A DNA stretch of 24,907 bases from Peribolospora baueri (lineage: Eukaryota; Basidiomycota; Peribolosporomycetes; Peribolosporales; Peribolosporaceae): NCBI GenBank assembly GCA_029717555.1, contig JAMDHS010000149.1:1-24907 (forward strand). The letters run 5' to 3'. The notes below the pieces were generated by a model, which did not search any database, had not been told where the DNA came from, and saw nothing but the letters and a program-made list of their open reading frames with translations. Within the stretch, counting starts at the first letter, position 1; every line of letters starts with the position of its first letter. Shown here piece by piece: positions 9,913 through 21,996 of the stretch. Made by a program: the position numbers and the translations under genes.

Positions 9913-11485
9913 TCACTGTCCATGGTGATGTTGGCCAAGGAAGGCAGGCAGAATGGCCGGGGTCAAGGAGCCCGCAAAGAGCGTGGCCAAGCGCGGTCCC
10001 TTCGAGATCGCATCGTCCAAGGTTTCGTCAGATCTTTGCAAGGCATGCATCGCCACGTACAGGAACCTGGGCAAGGGCCAAAGCGCGATAGAGTTGAGTC
10101 ACAAAGCAAACTCGCCCAAACTTGATATCCGAGCGTCCGGACGACAAGTCCGGCGACTTGGAAGAAAGATAATACGCGACTCACGTTCCTCCTGAGCAAG
10201 TCAATGCCAGACCGATGTAGAAAGAGTGAATCGCTTCCGCTGGGCTGCCCGCATCCGCGGTCCGGAATGCCAGCATGAGAAGAATGTATGCTACAGATTG
10301 TGCGGGTAATATAAAACCGTGCGTGGTCAGCCAGTGACTGCGGAGAAAGATAGCGGCGGACGACCGACTACGACTATGGGCGCGCCGGCCTCTACGACAA
10401 GAACCCTCTAGGCGGAACTCACTGACTATTGCACTGACGGGCGTGCAGATACTAAAGTAGATCACCGCTCTTCGTACCTCTGCGCGCCCTAACCCAGTAG
10501 ACATGAGAATGCTGCACAGGCCGAGAGCAGCTGGTGCTTTGTGTATCATGAGCGCCACGAAGACGATGGGGAGCACAGAGGAGTCCGAAGCAGATGAAGC
10601 TAGCAGCGTCACCAGTATAGGGAAGAGGTATGTCGTGAGTTTTGGGCGTGAGTGAGACCTGAAAGGAAAACGTTCAAGAATGAATGACAAGCGTGCTCAC
10701 AAGCTCCCAAAGCAATCCCATCAGCAGCAGCATGGATGATGAGCCCTATCATCGTGCTCAGAGCTTTCATGGGCGATGGCGTCGTCGCCCTGCCACCGAG
10801 CTCATCAAGGGAAGTAGGATGCTGATGCGGAGAGTTCGGACTGGACGGGCTTGAGGACCACGAGCTGTTAAGAGCGCGCACCTCGTCGCGTACTCTTGTT
10901 GTCGGCAATGTATCCCCTGCCTCCTGGTCGACGGCAGCAGGACTTGGTTCGAGCCGTGAAAGACGGAGAGGGAGGTGAGACGAAGGAGGGGATGGCTTCA
11001 GGCCCGGTGACGGCGCAAGGGAGGCTTCGGTACCATTCCTGGCTCCATCGCTGTGACCTGGTCCGACCTGGTCGATGCTGCAAGCCGTGTATGTAATCCA
11101 AAGGTGTGCATATAGCCAGAACGGTCAGTCAGCCCAACCACTCACTGCACAGCAATACTTTGGTGATGCATTCAAACACTGCAGACGCCCATCTATCTTC
11201 CCTCACCACTCACAAAAGCATGAATAGAAACCCAGCTGCTAGGGCGAGGCCGATAGCTCTGCTGGGATTCTCTGCGGGATGGTCCCCGCCAGCGGCGTAT
11301 ACCGTCTCGATGCCTTCGGGGATGATGACGGTGAGCGCAGCACCAACCAGAAGGCCCACGCCATAGAGTTCGAGGACACGGACAGAGCGTATGGAGAGGT
11401 GGAGCGCGAGAGGCAACGTGCCCGCGAAGAAAGAGGTGACGGCCATGCAGATTGAGAGGAGACATAGCGGCAGAAAGGACGACAT
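9913..11485 (-). CDS. ZIP-family zinc/metal transporter (ZIP9/ATX2 type)
   Basis: Multi-pass transporter expected to move Zn2+ or Mn2+ into the cytosol, with ZIP9/Atx2 relatives in the Golgi. Five exons join in phase: 11214-11485, 10701-11077, 10423-10599, 10185-10290 and 9913-10066, giving 361 residues. N-terminal membrane segments (FLPLCLLSICMAVTSFFAG; LELYGVGLLVGAALTVIIPE) precede AGFLFMLFIDQVG. A long Ser/Pro-rich cytosolic loop follows (about residues 95-190). The metal-site helices are clear: IIHAAADGIALGASSSA (about 203-219) and MIHKAPAALGLCSILM (about 233-248). TPVSAIVTYILLMLAF and then GLALTCSGGTFLYVAMHAL fit ZIP9 closely. The C-terminus is His-rich (GQHHHGQ). The 10291-10422 intron was chosen over other acceptors because it gives the ZIP9-like VTY junction in frame. 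The ATG at 11485 is preceded by an in-frame GTG only. Confidence 0.9.
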
Positions 11486-12323
11486 GGCCACGGTGAATGA
11501 ATGGTCGATGGCGATGGAGCAAAGAAAGCGGCGACGCGTCTAATTATAAGAATGTTATGTTGGCAGCGCGTCCATCGCAACGTGACGGAGGCGCAAAAGC
11601 GTGGCACGACATCGTCAGAACCAGCTCTTACGACGAAGACAGACAGCCAGTCACAGCAAAAAACTTTATTCCGAGCGGCACTGCGCGTACTCAGAATGAA
11701 AAGAGGAGCGGACATATATGTGCTGCTGGAGAGAGGGGAGGGGAGGGCGGGGAGAAGCGCAAAGCGCTCAAACATGGCCGACGACGGCGGGCAGGCAACC
11801 TTGCGCCTTCGAACAACGACATAGTCACATGGAGGTCGGAAGAGGAAGGAGCATGAGAAGGCTTCGGAGGGGAAGGGAAGGGCTGCAAATGCTAGTGATG
11901 GGTGGGGTCGGCGGAACGGATTATTCCTCTCCTCAGTCGTCGATGTCTCGAGGACAGGAGTGACGACTGAGGACAGGAATAAATCATAGGGTGGACAAGA
12001 TCGGCTGCGAGGCATGGGAGGCTCTCGAGCGCAGAACGGGTCGGAAGAGAAAGAAAGTACGACGCTGAGGTAGCGACGGAGAAAAAGGGGAAGGTTCTTT
12101 ATGCGAAGAAGGGGGGAGATATTTGAACAAGGGGCGATATTGATGACAACGCGAGCCGGGTGGGGTGAGATGCGTAGCATGCGAAGGGATCGTGCGATGT
12201 ATGATATGAGAGAAAGGGCGGGGCGGGGGCGAAGGGGGGAAAGGGGGGTAGGGGGGAACATAGGTAAACAAATACAACGGCGAAAGGTAGTCCGGACGAC
12301 GTAAGCGTCTGGGGGTAGCGATT
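11486..12323. other. Intergenic region between ZIP gene and G3BP-like gene
   Basis: About 840 bp between two minus-strand genes, holding the 3' UTR of the G3BP-like gene and the promoter/5' UTR of the ZIP gene. The sense (minus) strand is strongly pyrimidine-rich, as in many fungal promoters, and this produces a long artefactual open frame. A G-run cluster lies at 12216-12256. No additional gene is supported. Confidence 0.55.
12216..12256 (+). promoter_or_regulatory. Potential G-quadruplex (six G-runs)
   Basis: Within 41 nt the plus strand carries six runs of three or more G (3, 4, 5, 6, 6 and 6) separated by 1-3 nt loops. This far exceeds the usual four-run quadruplex pattern. It lies 68-108 bp downstream of the G3BP-like stop codon, so that gene's mRNA would carry the C-rich complement; the G-rich strand is the DNA template. 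Confidence 0.6.
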
Positions 12324-13982
12324 TTACTTAGCCGCCGGCGGTGCACCGCGACCACGAGGGCCACCACGCGCACCCCTGCCCCCCCTGAAGCTGCCTCCGT
12401 CGCCGAGGCCTCGACCACGACCACGAGAGCTGGGGGGAGGTCGCTCGCCGAGCTTCTTCTTCTCTTCGATGGTGACCGTGTGGCCCGAGCTGCCGACGCG
12501 AACGCCACCTTCGCCTCCGTCCTTGACTGGCAGCGAGGCCAGTACCGCTTTGCGCGCAGAGGCGGTGGTCTCGAACTCAACGAACGCGCAGGCCTTGCTA
12601 GGGACAATGTCGCAGGATTTGACCGGCCCGAAGCGAGTGCTGAGCATCTGCTCCAAAGTGTTAGCAGGGCAGCCCTGCTCAGTGACGTTCTTGACGAAGA
12701 CGTGCGGGTGGTTCTGCTGAGCTAGAACAGCGGCAGCTGCTGCGCTGGGAGCACTCTGGGCAGCACCGGAACGAGGGGTGGCGGCACCGGACGAAGTTGG
12801 AGCTCCGGCCGCTTGGGTGGATGCAGCGGCCGACGACACGCCTTTGGCCTCTTGAGCGACTTGGGCGCCCCACTTGGTCGCGTTGTTCGAGGCAAGAGCC
12901 GCCCAGGTCTTCGGCGTAGCAGGAGCAGCAGCCGGGCTGGGCGCCCCAGGCTTGTCCGCCGTGGTCGGCGCGGTGGCACTGGCAGGCGCACCTGAAGGGG
13001 GCGCCAGAGGTGCTTTGGCGGGCGTGCCCTCAGGAGCCGCTTCCGCCGTAACAGGTTCAACAACCTTTTCTTCCTCCTTGTCGGCAGGTGCGCCATTCGC
13101 GATGCCGTTCGACTGCTGGGCGATCGCGGCCGGCGCTGGTGCCTGAGCGGGGGCGGCGGAAGGCTCAGGAGCAGAGGTGTTGGTGGTGGCGATGGCGGCG
13201 GCGGCAGTCTCTGCAGGTGGTGCTGCTTTCTCAGGAACGACTTCGGTAGACTTCTGGGCGACCGGAGGTGTCTCCGAAACACCCGTCGTGGCGGTCTCGA
13301 AGGACGTCTGCTGGGACTGCGAGGGGGCAACCGCTTCCGCGGATTCCTGAGGCTGCTCCGTGCCCAAAGCTGCCTCTTCAGCAACAGACTCCTCCTCTCC
13401 CTCCTCTTTGAGGTAGCGGAAGATGTCATTGAGGACGAAGTAGCCGTTGGGCTGCTCGGCGAGGAAGAAGGTCTGCGCAAACTTGCGCCACGGACCGTTC
13501 TTGTTGCTTATCTCACCCAGCACTTGAATGATGACGCCGCCTGCGGCCGAGGACTGAGAGTCAACGTTGGAAACGTAAACCTTGCAATCCTCAAAGCCGA
13601 GCGAAAGAATCTTGTTGTGGATTTGCTGCGAGCCCGAGAGGGGCAAGAGAGCAAGACACCGTCGATAAATTAGTCGATGATCGAACGATCGACAGGACGC
13701 CACACGACTTACCTGCTGGCCGTAGCAGGGAGCGCTGTCTTCCCCTTCGGTGGCATGAACGAGCGTGCTCTTCTTGGTGTAGAAGCAGTGGAGCCTTCCC
13801 GGATTCTGGTTGACAAACGTGTAGTACTGCGGGACGAAAAGCCAGCCCACCTCTGCGGGCTCGGTCGTAGGTTTTGAGGAGCAAGCAGAGGCGGCGGAGG
13901 AAGACGCAGCGTTGGCTCCGCTCGTCACCGAGCTAGAGCCGGGCGTAGTTCCGTTCTTTTGAGCGGTCGTGGGCGTGGACAT
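12324..13982 (-). CDS. G3BP-like RNA-binding protein (NTF2 + RRM + RGG)
   Basis: Homologue of the G3BP/Nxt3/Bre5 group: cytoplasmic mRNA-binding proteins that work with a ubiquitin protease and form stress granules. Two coding exons, 13713-13982 and 12324-13625, give 523 residues. The NTF2-like domain (about 42-170) shows VGWLFVPQYYTFVNQNPGRL, HCFYTKKSTLVH, QQIHNKILSLGFEDCKVYV and FAQTFFLAEQPNGYFVLND. A long Ala/Pro/Glu-rich linker follows (about 175-395). The RRM (about 397-475) has RNP2-like HVFVKNV and RNP1-like KACAFVEFE. An RGG tail (SRGRGRG, FRGGRGARGG) ends the protein. The intron (13626-13712, 87 nt) is divisible by three and has no stop, so it would add 29 residues inside NTF2 if kept. 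An in-frame upstream ATG at 14024 was not chosen because a likely leader intron ends at 13992, just upstream of the 13982 ATG. Confidence 0.9.
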   Translation of the reverse strand: MSTPTTAQKNGTTPGSSSVTSGANAASSSAASACSSKPTTEPAEVGWLFVPQYYTFVNQNPGRLHCFYTKKSTLVHATEGEDSAPCYGQQVSRVASCRSFDHRLIYRRCLALLPLSGSQQIHNKILSLGFEDCKVYVSNVDSQSSAAGGVIIQVLGEISNKNGPWRKFAQTFFLAEQPNGYFVLNDIFRYLKEEGEEESVAEEAALGTEQPQESAEAVAPSQSQQTSFETATTGVSETPPVAQKSTEVVPEKAAPPAETAAAAIATTNTSAPEPSAAPAQAPAPAAIAQQSNGIANGAPADKEEEKVVEPVTAEAAPEGTPAKAPLAPPSGAPASATAPTTADKPGAPSPAAAPATPKTWAALASNNATKWGAQVAQEAKGVSSAAASTQAAGAPTSSGAATPRSGAAQSAPSAAAAAVLAQQNHPHVFVKNVTEQGCPANTLEQMLSTRFGPVKSCDIVPSKACAFVEFETTASARKAVLASLPVKDGGEGGVRVGSSGHTVTIEEKKKLGERPPPSSRGRGRGLGDGGSFRGGRGARGGPRGRGAPPAAK

Positions 13983-13991
13983 GTGGATAGT

Positions 13992-14156
13992 CTTAATAGA
14001 ATAGAGGAAACACAGCAGGTCCACAAAGAAGCGATGGGTTGGTGTAAGTCAGGACCATATTTCTGTCGAGATAGCAGGTAATGTGCCATCTCCTTTCCAT
14101 CAAAAGTATAAGAGTTAGGCTCTAGCACCGGCCCAGCACGGCGCTGCTGTACTCAC
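13992..14156 (-). other. Putative 5' UTR intron of the G3BP-like gene
   Basis: On the minus strand a strong donor (cccgtgagta, intron from 14156) and a branch-plus-acceptor (ctattctattaag, ending 13992) bound 165 nt ending 9 nt before the ATG at 13982. The size and motifs match the coding introns of this window. The short in-frame extension to 14024 falls inside it and would be spliced out. Confidence 0.45.
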
Positions 14157-14811
14157 GGGCAAGCGAAGAAATGGGAATGAAGACGTTTGCAGGAGAGCTC
14201 ACACAAGGAGGGGAAGACTTGAGGAGTTGCCGTGCGTCAGAGGCTCGAAAGAGAAAATGGGTGACGCAGAAGAAGACAGAAAGTAAATGAGAATACCGCG
14301 AGAAGCGTGATTGAGTGGAGGAGGCCTGTGGCGACGTGTAGGACGATGCTGTTGAACGAGCGGAGGAGGAGGAAGGAGGAAGAAGATCACCGCTGTCGAC
14401 GAGGACGGCGGCGACGAGCGACGCATACGCGGGCCACCCTGTCTTCGCAAGAGGGTTAGGGTTATCATATTCTTCCCACGGTCAGCCGCGGCCCATCATA
14501 CGCTGGGGACCTAGTCTTTACGGCGGTGCCGTCTGTTATCATTCAGGGTTTATCGCCGGTCGTCTCTTTCTTTCGCATGTCCTCCCTTCCTCAGCGTCGC
14601 ACGTCAAGGATCGTCGATCATCGTTCATGTCACATGAAAGGAAGGAAGGAAGGAAAAGGGGAATACCTACACAAAAACACACACACATGAGGAGAATATG
14701 GGCGGAGACAGAATCCAGCCTTTCGCGCCCTTCGCACAACCGCCAGTGTCTAGAGAACGCCCGCCACCATCATCGACGTCGACCATCGCCGCACACACCA
14801 CTCCAGCGCAA
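14157..14811. other. Promoter of G3BP-like gene and 3' region of SEC23
   Basis: No gene is seen. Going leftward, this is the 3' UTR of SEC23 and then the promoter of the G3BP-like gene. It contains a telobox-like motif (14452-14464), a (GGAA)n-type purine stretch at about 14636-14661 and a short CA-rich stretch at about 14670-14688. Confidence 0.5.
14452..14464 (+). promoter_or_regulatory. Telobox-like motif (two TTAGGG-type units)
   Basis: The 13-mer AGGGTTAGGGTTA is two units of the common fungal telomere repeat inside a gene-rich region, about 470 bp upstream of the G3BP-like ATG. TTAGGG-type sites are bound by Myb-domain factors such as Tbf1 and can act as promoter elements. Two copies are too few to call a former telomere. 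Confidence 0.45.
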
Positions 14812-18519
<3,708 letters not shown>

Positions 18520-18757
18520 TCAGGCAAGAGCTGTATTGATCCAACAAGCACGAAAGTCTGCTTGCCATTCGAGTACGTTCGCCTCCTCAAGCTCGTACGT
18601 ATTTGGGTCCGACAGGTGCTTCAACACTTCGCTAAAGTACCAGTCTGTAGAGACGACAGCCATGCGTACGGTTTTTGTCCGTAGGCAACACCAGCGTATC
18701 CGAATCCGTGACGAACTGGATCAAGTTCCGCCACGGGTAGCCGACGGTTACCAGCAT
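18520..18757 (-). mobile_element. Reverse-transcriptase-like remnant (broken)
   Basis: On the minus strand, short peptides resemble the segment just before the palm of a group of non-LTR-type reverse transcriptases that carry a P(A/T)DKN-like motif followed by a HLxDxxTY motif. Visible here are NLIQFVTDSDTLVLPTDKN, then WYFSEVLKHLSDPNTYE. The fragment is short and broken, with no intact frame and no endonuclease or other domain nearby. It looks like an old fossil of a retroelement of uncertain family. It also marks the point where housekeeping genes give way to repeat-rich DNA. Confidence 0.42.
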
Positions 18758-19196
18758 TGCCGGCTAGAAGTGCATGAAGGGTCACGCTCCCAACTCTAAA
18801 ACCTTCTTCGAGGCGATAGCAGCGTTACACGGGTTGTGCGGTGGACGGAATATGAAAGCGCGGGATGGAAAGATGTATGGGGCGCGCTGGACGAGCTGGA
18901 CAAGGTGGGTAGAAATAAACATGTCGTGCTTCTCGTCGTTTCGCCTTCCTCCACCCAACGGCCTGCTCTACTTCCCCGACGAGCACAAGTATGTGGTGTA
19001 CACGCCACTGTTTGGCCCATCGCCGTGCCTTTGATAATAGCATTGGCAAAGGAGGTAAAAAAAATGAAGAGGCGGAAACGGAGGCCGGGAGCGGGTGGAG
19101 GGTGAAGGGAAGGAAAAACGGAATAGCCTACCCCGGAACGAATGGTCCTGTTTCCCTCCCGGTAGACTTGCCTCTTTTTGGTCTTATCTCCCAACA
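18758..19196. other. Gene-free spacer
   Basis: About 440 bp with no supported gene on either strand. It may contain further decayed sequence belonging to the neighbouring retroelement remnant, but no recognisable motif was found. Confidence 0.4.
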
Positions 19197-19706
19197 AGTG
19201 TGCCCCCTGCGCGCGTGCGCGCAGCTCCCCCCCACCCCGCACGTTCGCCCCAGTAACGACCTAATCTTCGTCCGCAGAGATTACAGGCGCTTGGGGCTGG
19301 TAGATCTTGAGCTCGGCAGTGCCGACAGCGGGTAACCTGGGCACCTCGAGGGGAGAAGAGCTGTCCGCATTGTCGACAGGGTCGAAGTAGAGGACGATTC
19401 GGAGAGGGTAAGAGGTTCGATACCAGTCTCAACGCGGCCGCGCGCGATCTATAAGAGTCCACTTGGACCGGCCATAGAGACGTGTCGTGCGGAAGCCACA
19501 TGACCAATGACCATCTTGGGTCGAAGGGAAAGCCGCACGTGACGCCGCCGACCCGGCCGCGCGCGCCGCCCGCCAGGCGCGGAGCGGTGACGGAAATGGG
19601 GACGAGCGGCCCGGCGCGCGCAGAGACGAGCTCACATCATCGGGCGCGCAGAGACGAGCTGACGTCATCGGCCCTGGCTTCCGGAGGATGGACGGAGCAA
19701 GGACAC
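19197..19706 (+). repeat. Left arm of a large imperfect inverted repeat
   Basis: This stretch shares several blocks, in the same order, with the reverse complement of 23285-23571. The matching blocks are AGTGTGCCC followed by a gcgcgcgtgcgcgcag run (left 19197-19225); a ggaccggccata block (left about 19455-19477, right about 23391-23414); and the longest, left 19598-19706 against right 23285-23364, which includes gacgagcggcccggcgcgcg and cctggcttccggaggatgga. The left copy has one extra 28-bp unit. The arm is very CG-rich with alternating purine-pyrimidine runs. No transposase is seen between the arms. Confidence 0.7.
19619..19669 (+). repeat. 28-bp tandem duplication with CRE-like palindrome
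   Basis: Two adjacent near-identical units of gcgcgcagagacgagct plus an acatcatcgg or gacgtcatcgg end. In the second unit the sequence creates the palindrome TGACGTCA (19660-19667), the core site of CREB/ATF-type bZIP factors; the first unit reads tcacatca. The right-hand inverted copy has a single unit without the palindrome. Confidence 0.6.
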
Positions 19707-20096
19707 CGATCTACAGTCAACCCTGTCTATAGGCATAAGAGTTATGTAGCCCGAGTGCTATGCAGTATGCGGGAGGTTGACTACCCAGAGGGGTCTATGC
19801 ATATTTGCCGCAGTCGTTACCACAGTCCATGACGTCCATCAAGACATGAATTCCAAGCTTTACTATAGAGTATGTACACGTCATAACACAACCATGTTCA
19901 AGAAGAAGCGTGTGCAGAAAAGAATTGTCGAAGGTCGGTTTGTTTACGCTACTCGTTGACATGTTCTTTGAAAGAGATGGTGAAACGCGGACAAGCACCC
20001 ACGTGTACATAGCAATGTTAGAACTGACGGTGGATGGACGAAAGTGGACGTTACTGGTTCGTTATTGTTAAGAGAGCATACAAAGAGGAAAACCGC
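19707..20096. other. Gene-free spacer inside the inverted-repeat island
   Basis: About 390 bp, less GC-rich than the flanking arm. Short open frames exist on both strands, but none has recognisable features. It contains gaggggtctat, which recurs at about 23069. Confidence 0.4.
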
Positions 20097-20286
20097 AGGA
20101 AGCAGGAATAAGCGCCGAGACGATGGAAACTAACACAACCACCGCGCGACTTTGGCGCATTTTCGCGAGGCCTCGTCCGAGCCAAGCGGGCGAGGTGAGG
20201 GCGGGACACAACGACAGACGTCGTGCAAGGCATACGGCCGCCTGGAGGCAGCGAAGCGACTTGAAGCGACCTTGGCCGGGAGCTGA
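20097..20286 (+). repeat. 190-bp inverted repeat, left arm
   Basis: Reading 20097-20286 gives the reverse complement of 20668-20857. By eye the arms appear identical along all 190 bp, and translations of both arms agree through the block. Identity stops abruptly at both ends. The loop between the arms is 381 bp. In single-stranded DNA or RNA this would fold into a long stem. Confidence 0.88.
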
Positions 20287-20667
20287 ATAGAGACCACGAT
20301 CAGCAGACGCCCACGCCCGCTCCGCCGACGCCTCGCGCCCACCACTGCTTACGCCAGGCTCACTCCCTCTAGCTCGCCTCCACCGGCCGGCCGTTCCGAT
20401 TCTTCGAACTTTCGCGCCGTCCTCCTCGATCCGCTTCCGCCCTCTCTCGTCGCTAATAGACGCGGTGCGGTCTAACTAAACTGCGCGCATGTCGGCATTA
20501 GGACTACCAACCTCGTCCGGCGTTCCAGCTCGCCTCGGGCCGGATGCACCAACGCGCGCCGTCCTGTGCTCCACCTTCGAGCCTCGCCAGGGTCGCGTGA
20601 CCCTCGCTTCCACGTCCGACGGGAGACACCATGGGCGGCGGAGCCTGATAACGTCCCGCGCTGGCGC
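20287..20667. other. Loop between the 190-bp inverted-repeat arms
   Basis: 381 bp of GC-rich sequence between the two arms. It is pyrimidine-rich on the plus strand in its first part (about 20340-20450). Short open frames run from it into the right arm on both strands, but these follow from the high GC content and resemble no protein family. Confidence 0.5.
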
Positions 20668-20857
20668 TCAGCTCCCGGCCAAGGTCGCTTCAAGTCGCTT
20701 CGCTGCCTCCAGGCGGCCGTATGCCTTGCACGACGTCTGTCGTTGTGTCCCGCCCTCACCTCGCCCGCTTGGCTCGGACGAGGCCTCGCGAAAATGCGCC
20801 AAAGTCGCGCGGTGGTTGTGTTAGTTTCCATCGTCTCGGCGCTTATTCCTGCTTCCT
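20668..20857 (-). repeat. 190-bp inverted repeat, right arm
   Basis: Reverse complement of 20097-20286. Its end lies about 130 bp upstream of the TATA box at 20986, so this arm forms the upstream promoter region of the secreted-protein gene. Confidence 0.88.
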
Positions 20858-20985
20858 AGGCCCGCTCTTCGACCAACGCTCTCGCCGTCTGACGCCTTCC
20901 TCGTCCAGCCCCGCCCGGCGTGCTCCCATGGACTGGAGGGGGACCGCTCTGCCAGCTCCTCCCACGCCGAGGGGCCAGCTTCGTC

Positions 20986-20993
20986 TATAAAAG
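20986..20993 (+). promoter_or_regulatory. TATA box of the secreted-protein gene
   Basis: A consensus TATAAAAG lies 261 bp upstream of the ATG at 21254. It is followed by a long CT-rich stretch (about 21000-21250), which is common in leaders of strongly expressed fungal genes. The ATG itself has a near-ideal context (gccaccATGaag). Confidence 0.7.
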
Positions 20994-21253
20994 GTCACCG
21001 TCCTGCTCCGACACCTTCATTCCCTCTTCACCCAACCTTACCGTGTACTCATCCACGCGACCCTTCTCCGGCCTGGTGCCATATCCTTTCTTTTCTCTTC
21101 TTATACCGTCCTATTCGGTGCCTTTCGCCTGGTGCGAACGCCGCTTTGCTCTTTCGCTTCGAATTCCAGCGCCTTTTCTTTTTATCACACACGACGCGCC
21201 CATCCGTCGCCTCACCACGAACGTCACTTCCCAAATCCTCCATATCCGCCACC

Positions 21254-21874
21254 ATGAAGGCTGCCGCTTTCTTCGCCCTCCTCTCCGCCGTCCTGGCCAC
21301 CGGCGGACTGTCCGCGCCGATCCCAACGGTCAACGGGGATCATCACATCGGTGAGCTACACCCCGGCGTCGTTGAAGCCATATTCCGACTTGCCTCGACG
21401 TACGTAAGCGACGATGGACTCACTCGCCTTTTCTCACGTCTTCTCTGTGACACCCCAGAGGCGCGCAGTGATGTCGGACTGGCAGCGCCCGTAGTCCGCG
21501 ATCATATGCTGCACGATGAGCTCTACAGCAGGCACTTTTACGAGGACCTCCACGCTCGCGTCCCACTGGAGACGGACTCGACCGCCGCTAACCTCGAGCG
21601 CGATGTGAGGTTCTCAGCCCGCAACGGCGAGCCGATGGACCCCGCTAAAGCCAGTCAAGCCAAGATAGATCAACATACGGCCGAAAGCGAAGCAGCTGGA
21701 AGATATAGAGACAGTAGCTTGCGGGCATCCGAAGCAGCTTTCAATCTCGGATCCACAGCTGGCGCACGTGTACACCTCGATAACGCAAAAGGGTATAGAG
21801 CCGATGTGGCATATCATAATGGGGTCGTAGCGACCGAGAAGGCTGCGAACGACCTGACAAGAAGACCTCGTTAG
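21254..21874 (+). CDS. Small secreted protein of unknown function
   Basis: The product starts MKAAAFFALLSAVLATGG, a clear signal peptide with likely cleavage after LSA (about residue 21); the mature part is hydrophilic and rich in Ala, Asp and Arg. No known domain is recognised. Two models fit. Unspliced, the frame is open for 206 residues. Spliced, a donor at 21351 (cgGTGAGC) and an acceptor ending 21458 (gacaccccag) remove 108 nt in phase 1, giving exons 21254-21350 and 21459-21874 and 170 residues. The intron is divisible by three, so both are open. The spliced form has no Cys; the unspliced one has one (LLCDTPEARS). TATA box, CT-rich leader and strong ATG context support expression. It could be a secreted effector or a surface protein; the sequence does not say which. 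It is followed by a partial tandem copy. Confidence 0.62.
   Translation: MKAAAFFALLSAVLATGGLSAPIPTVNGDHHIGELHPGVVEAIFRLASTYVSDDGLTRLFSRLLCDTPEARSDVGLAAPVVRDHMLHDELYSRHFYEDLHARVPLETDSTAANLERDVRFSARNGEPMDPAKASQAKIDQHTAESEAAGRYRDSSLRASEAAFNLGSTAGARVHLDNAKGYRADVAYHNGVVATEKAANDLTRRPR
21406..21486 (+). repeat. 81-bp direct repeat, copy 1 (spans 3' splice site)
   Basis: Identical by eye to 21916-21996, 510 bp downstream. It covers the putative branch region (gactcac), the pyrimidine tract, the ccccag acceptor and the first 28 nt of exon 2. A second shared block (21569-21605 against 22049-22085, about 35 of 37 identical) lies farther along, so the duplication is larger than this block and partly diverged. 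Confidence 0.88.
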
Positions 21875-21915
21875 TCGTCAAGATGTCAATGCGGCCGGAG
21901 TAGTCGATGTAATAA

Positions 21916-21996
21916 AAGCGACGATGGACTCACTCGCCTTTTCTCACGTCTTCTCTGTGACACCCCAGAGGCGCGCAGTGATGTCGGACTGGCAGC
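21916..21996 (+). repeat. 81-bp direct repeat, copy 2
   Basis: Second copy of the block at 21406-21486, starting 42 bp after the TAG stop of the secreted-protein frame. It brings a complete second acceptor site (after 21968) with the same phase as the first. Confidence 0.88.

Noticed and set aside
11239-12261. 340-codon minus-strand open frame upstream of and overlapping the ZIP gene
   Set aside because: It runs through a pyrimidine-rich promoter, has biased Ser/Pro/Arg composition and overlaps ZIP exon 1 in another frame.
12722-13480. 252-codon second minus-strand frame inside the G3BP-like gene
   Set aside because: Arg/Pro-rich shadow of the real Ala/Pro-rich coding frame.
19411-19435. 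tRNA T-loop-like ggttcgatacc
   Set aside because: The flanking bases do not pair as a T-stem and no other tRNA arms are present.
20472-20831. Open frames across the inverted-repeat loop and arms on both strands
   Set aside because: They follow from high GC content, appear equally in both arms, and show no family features.
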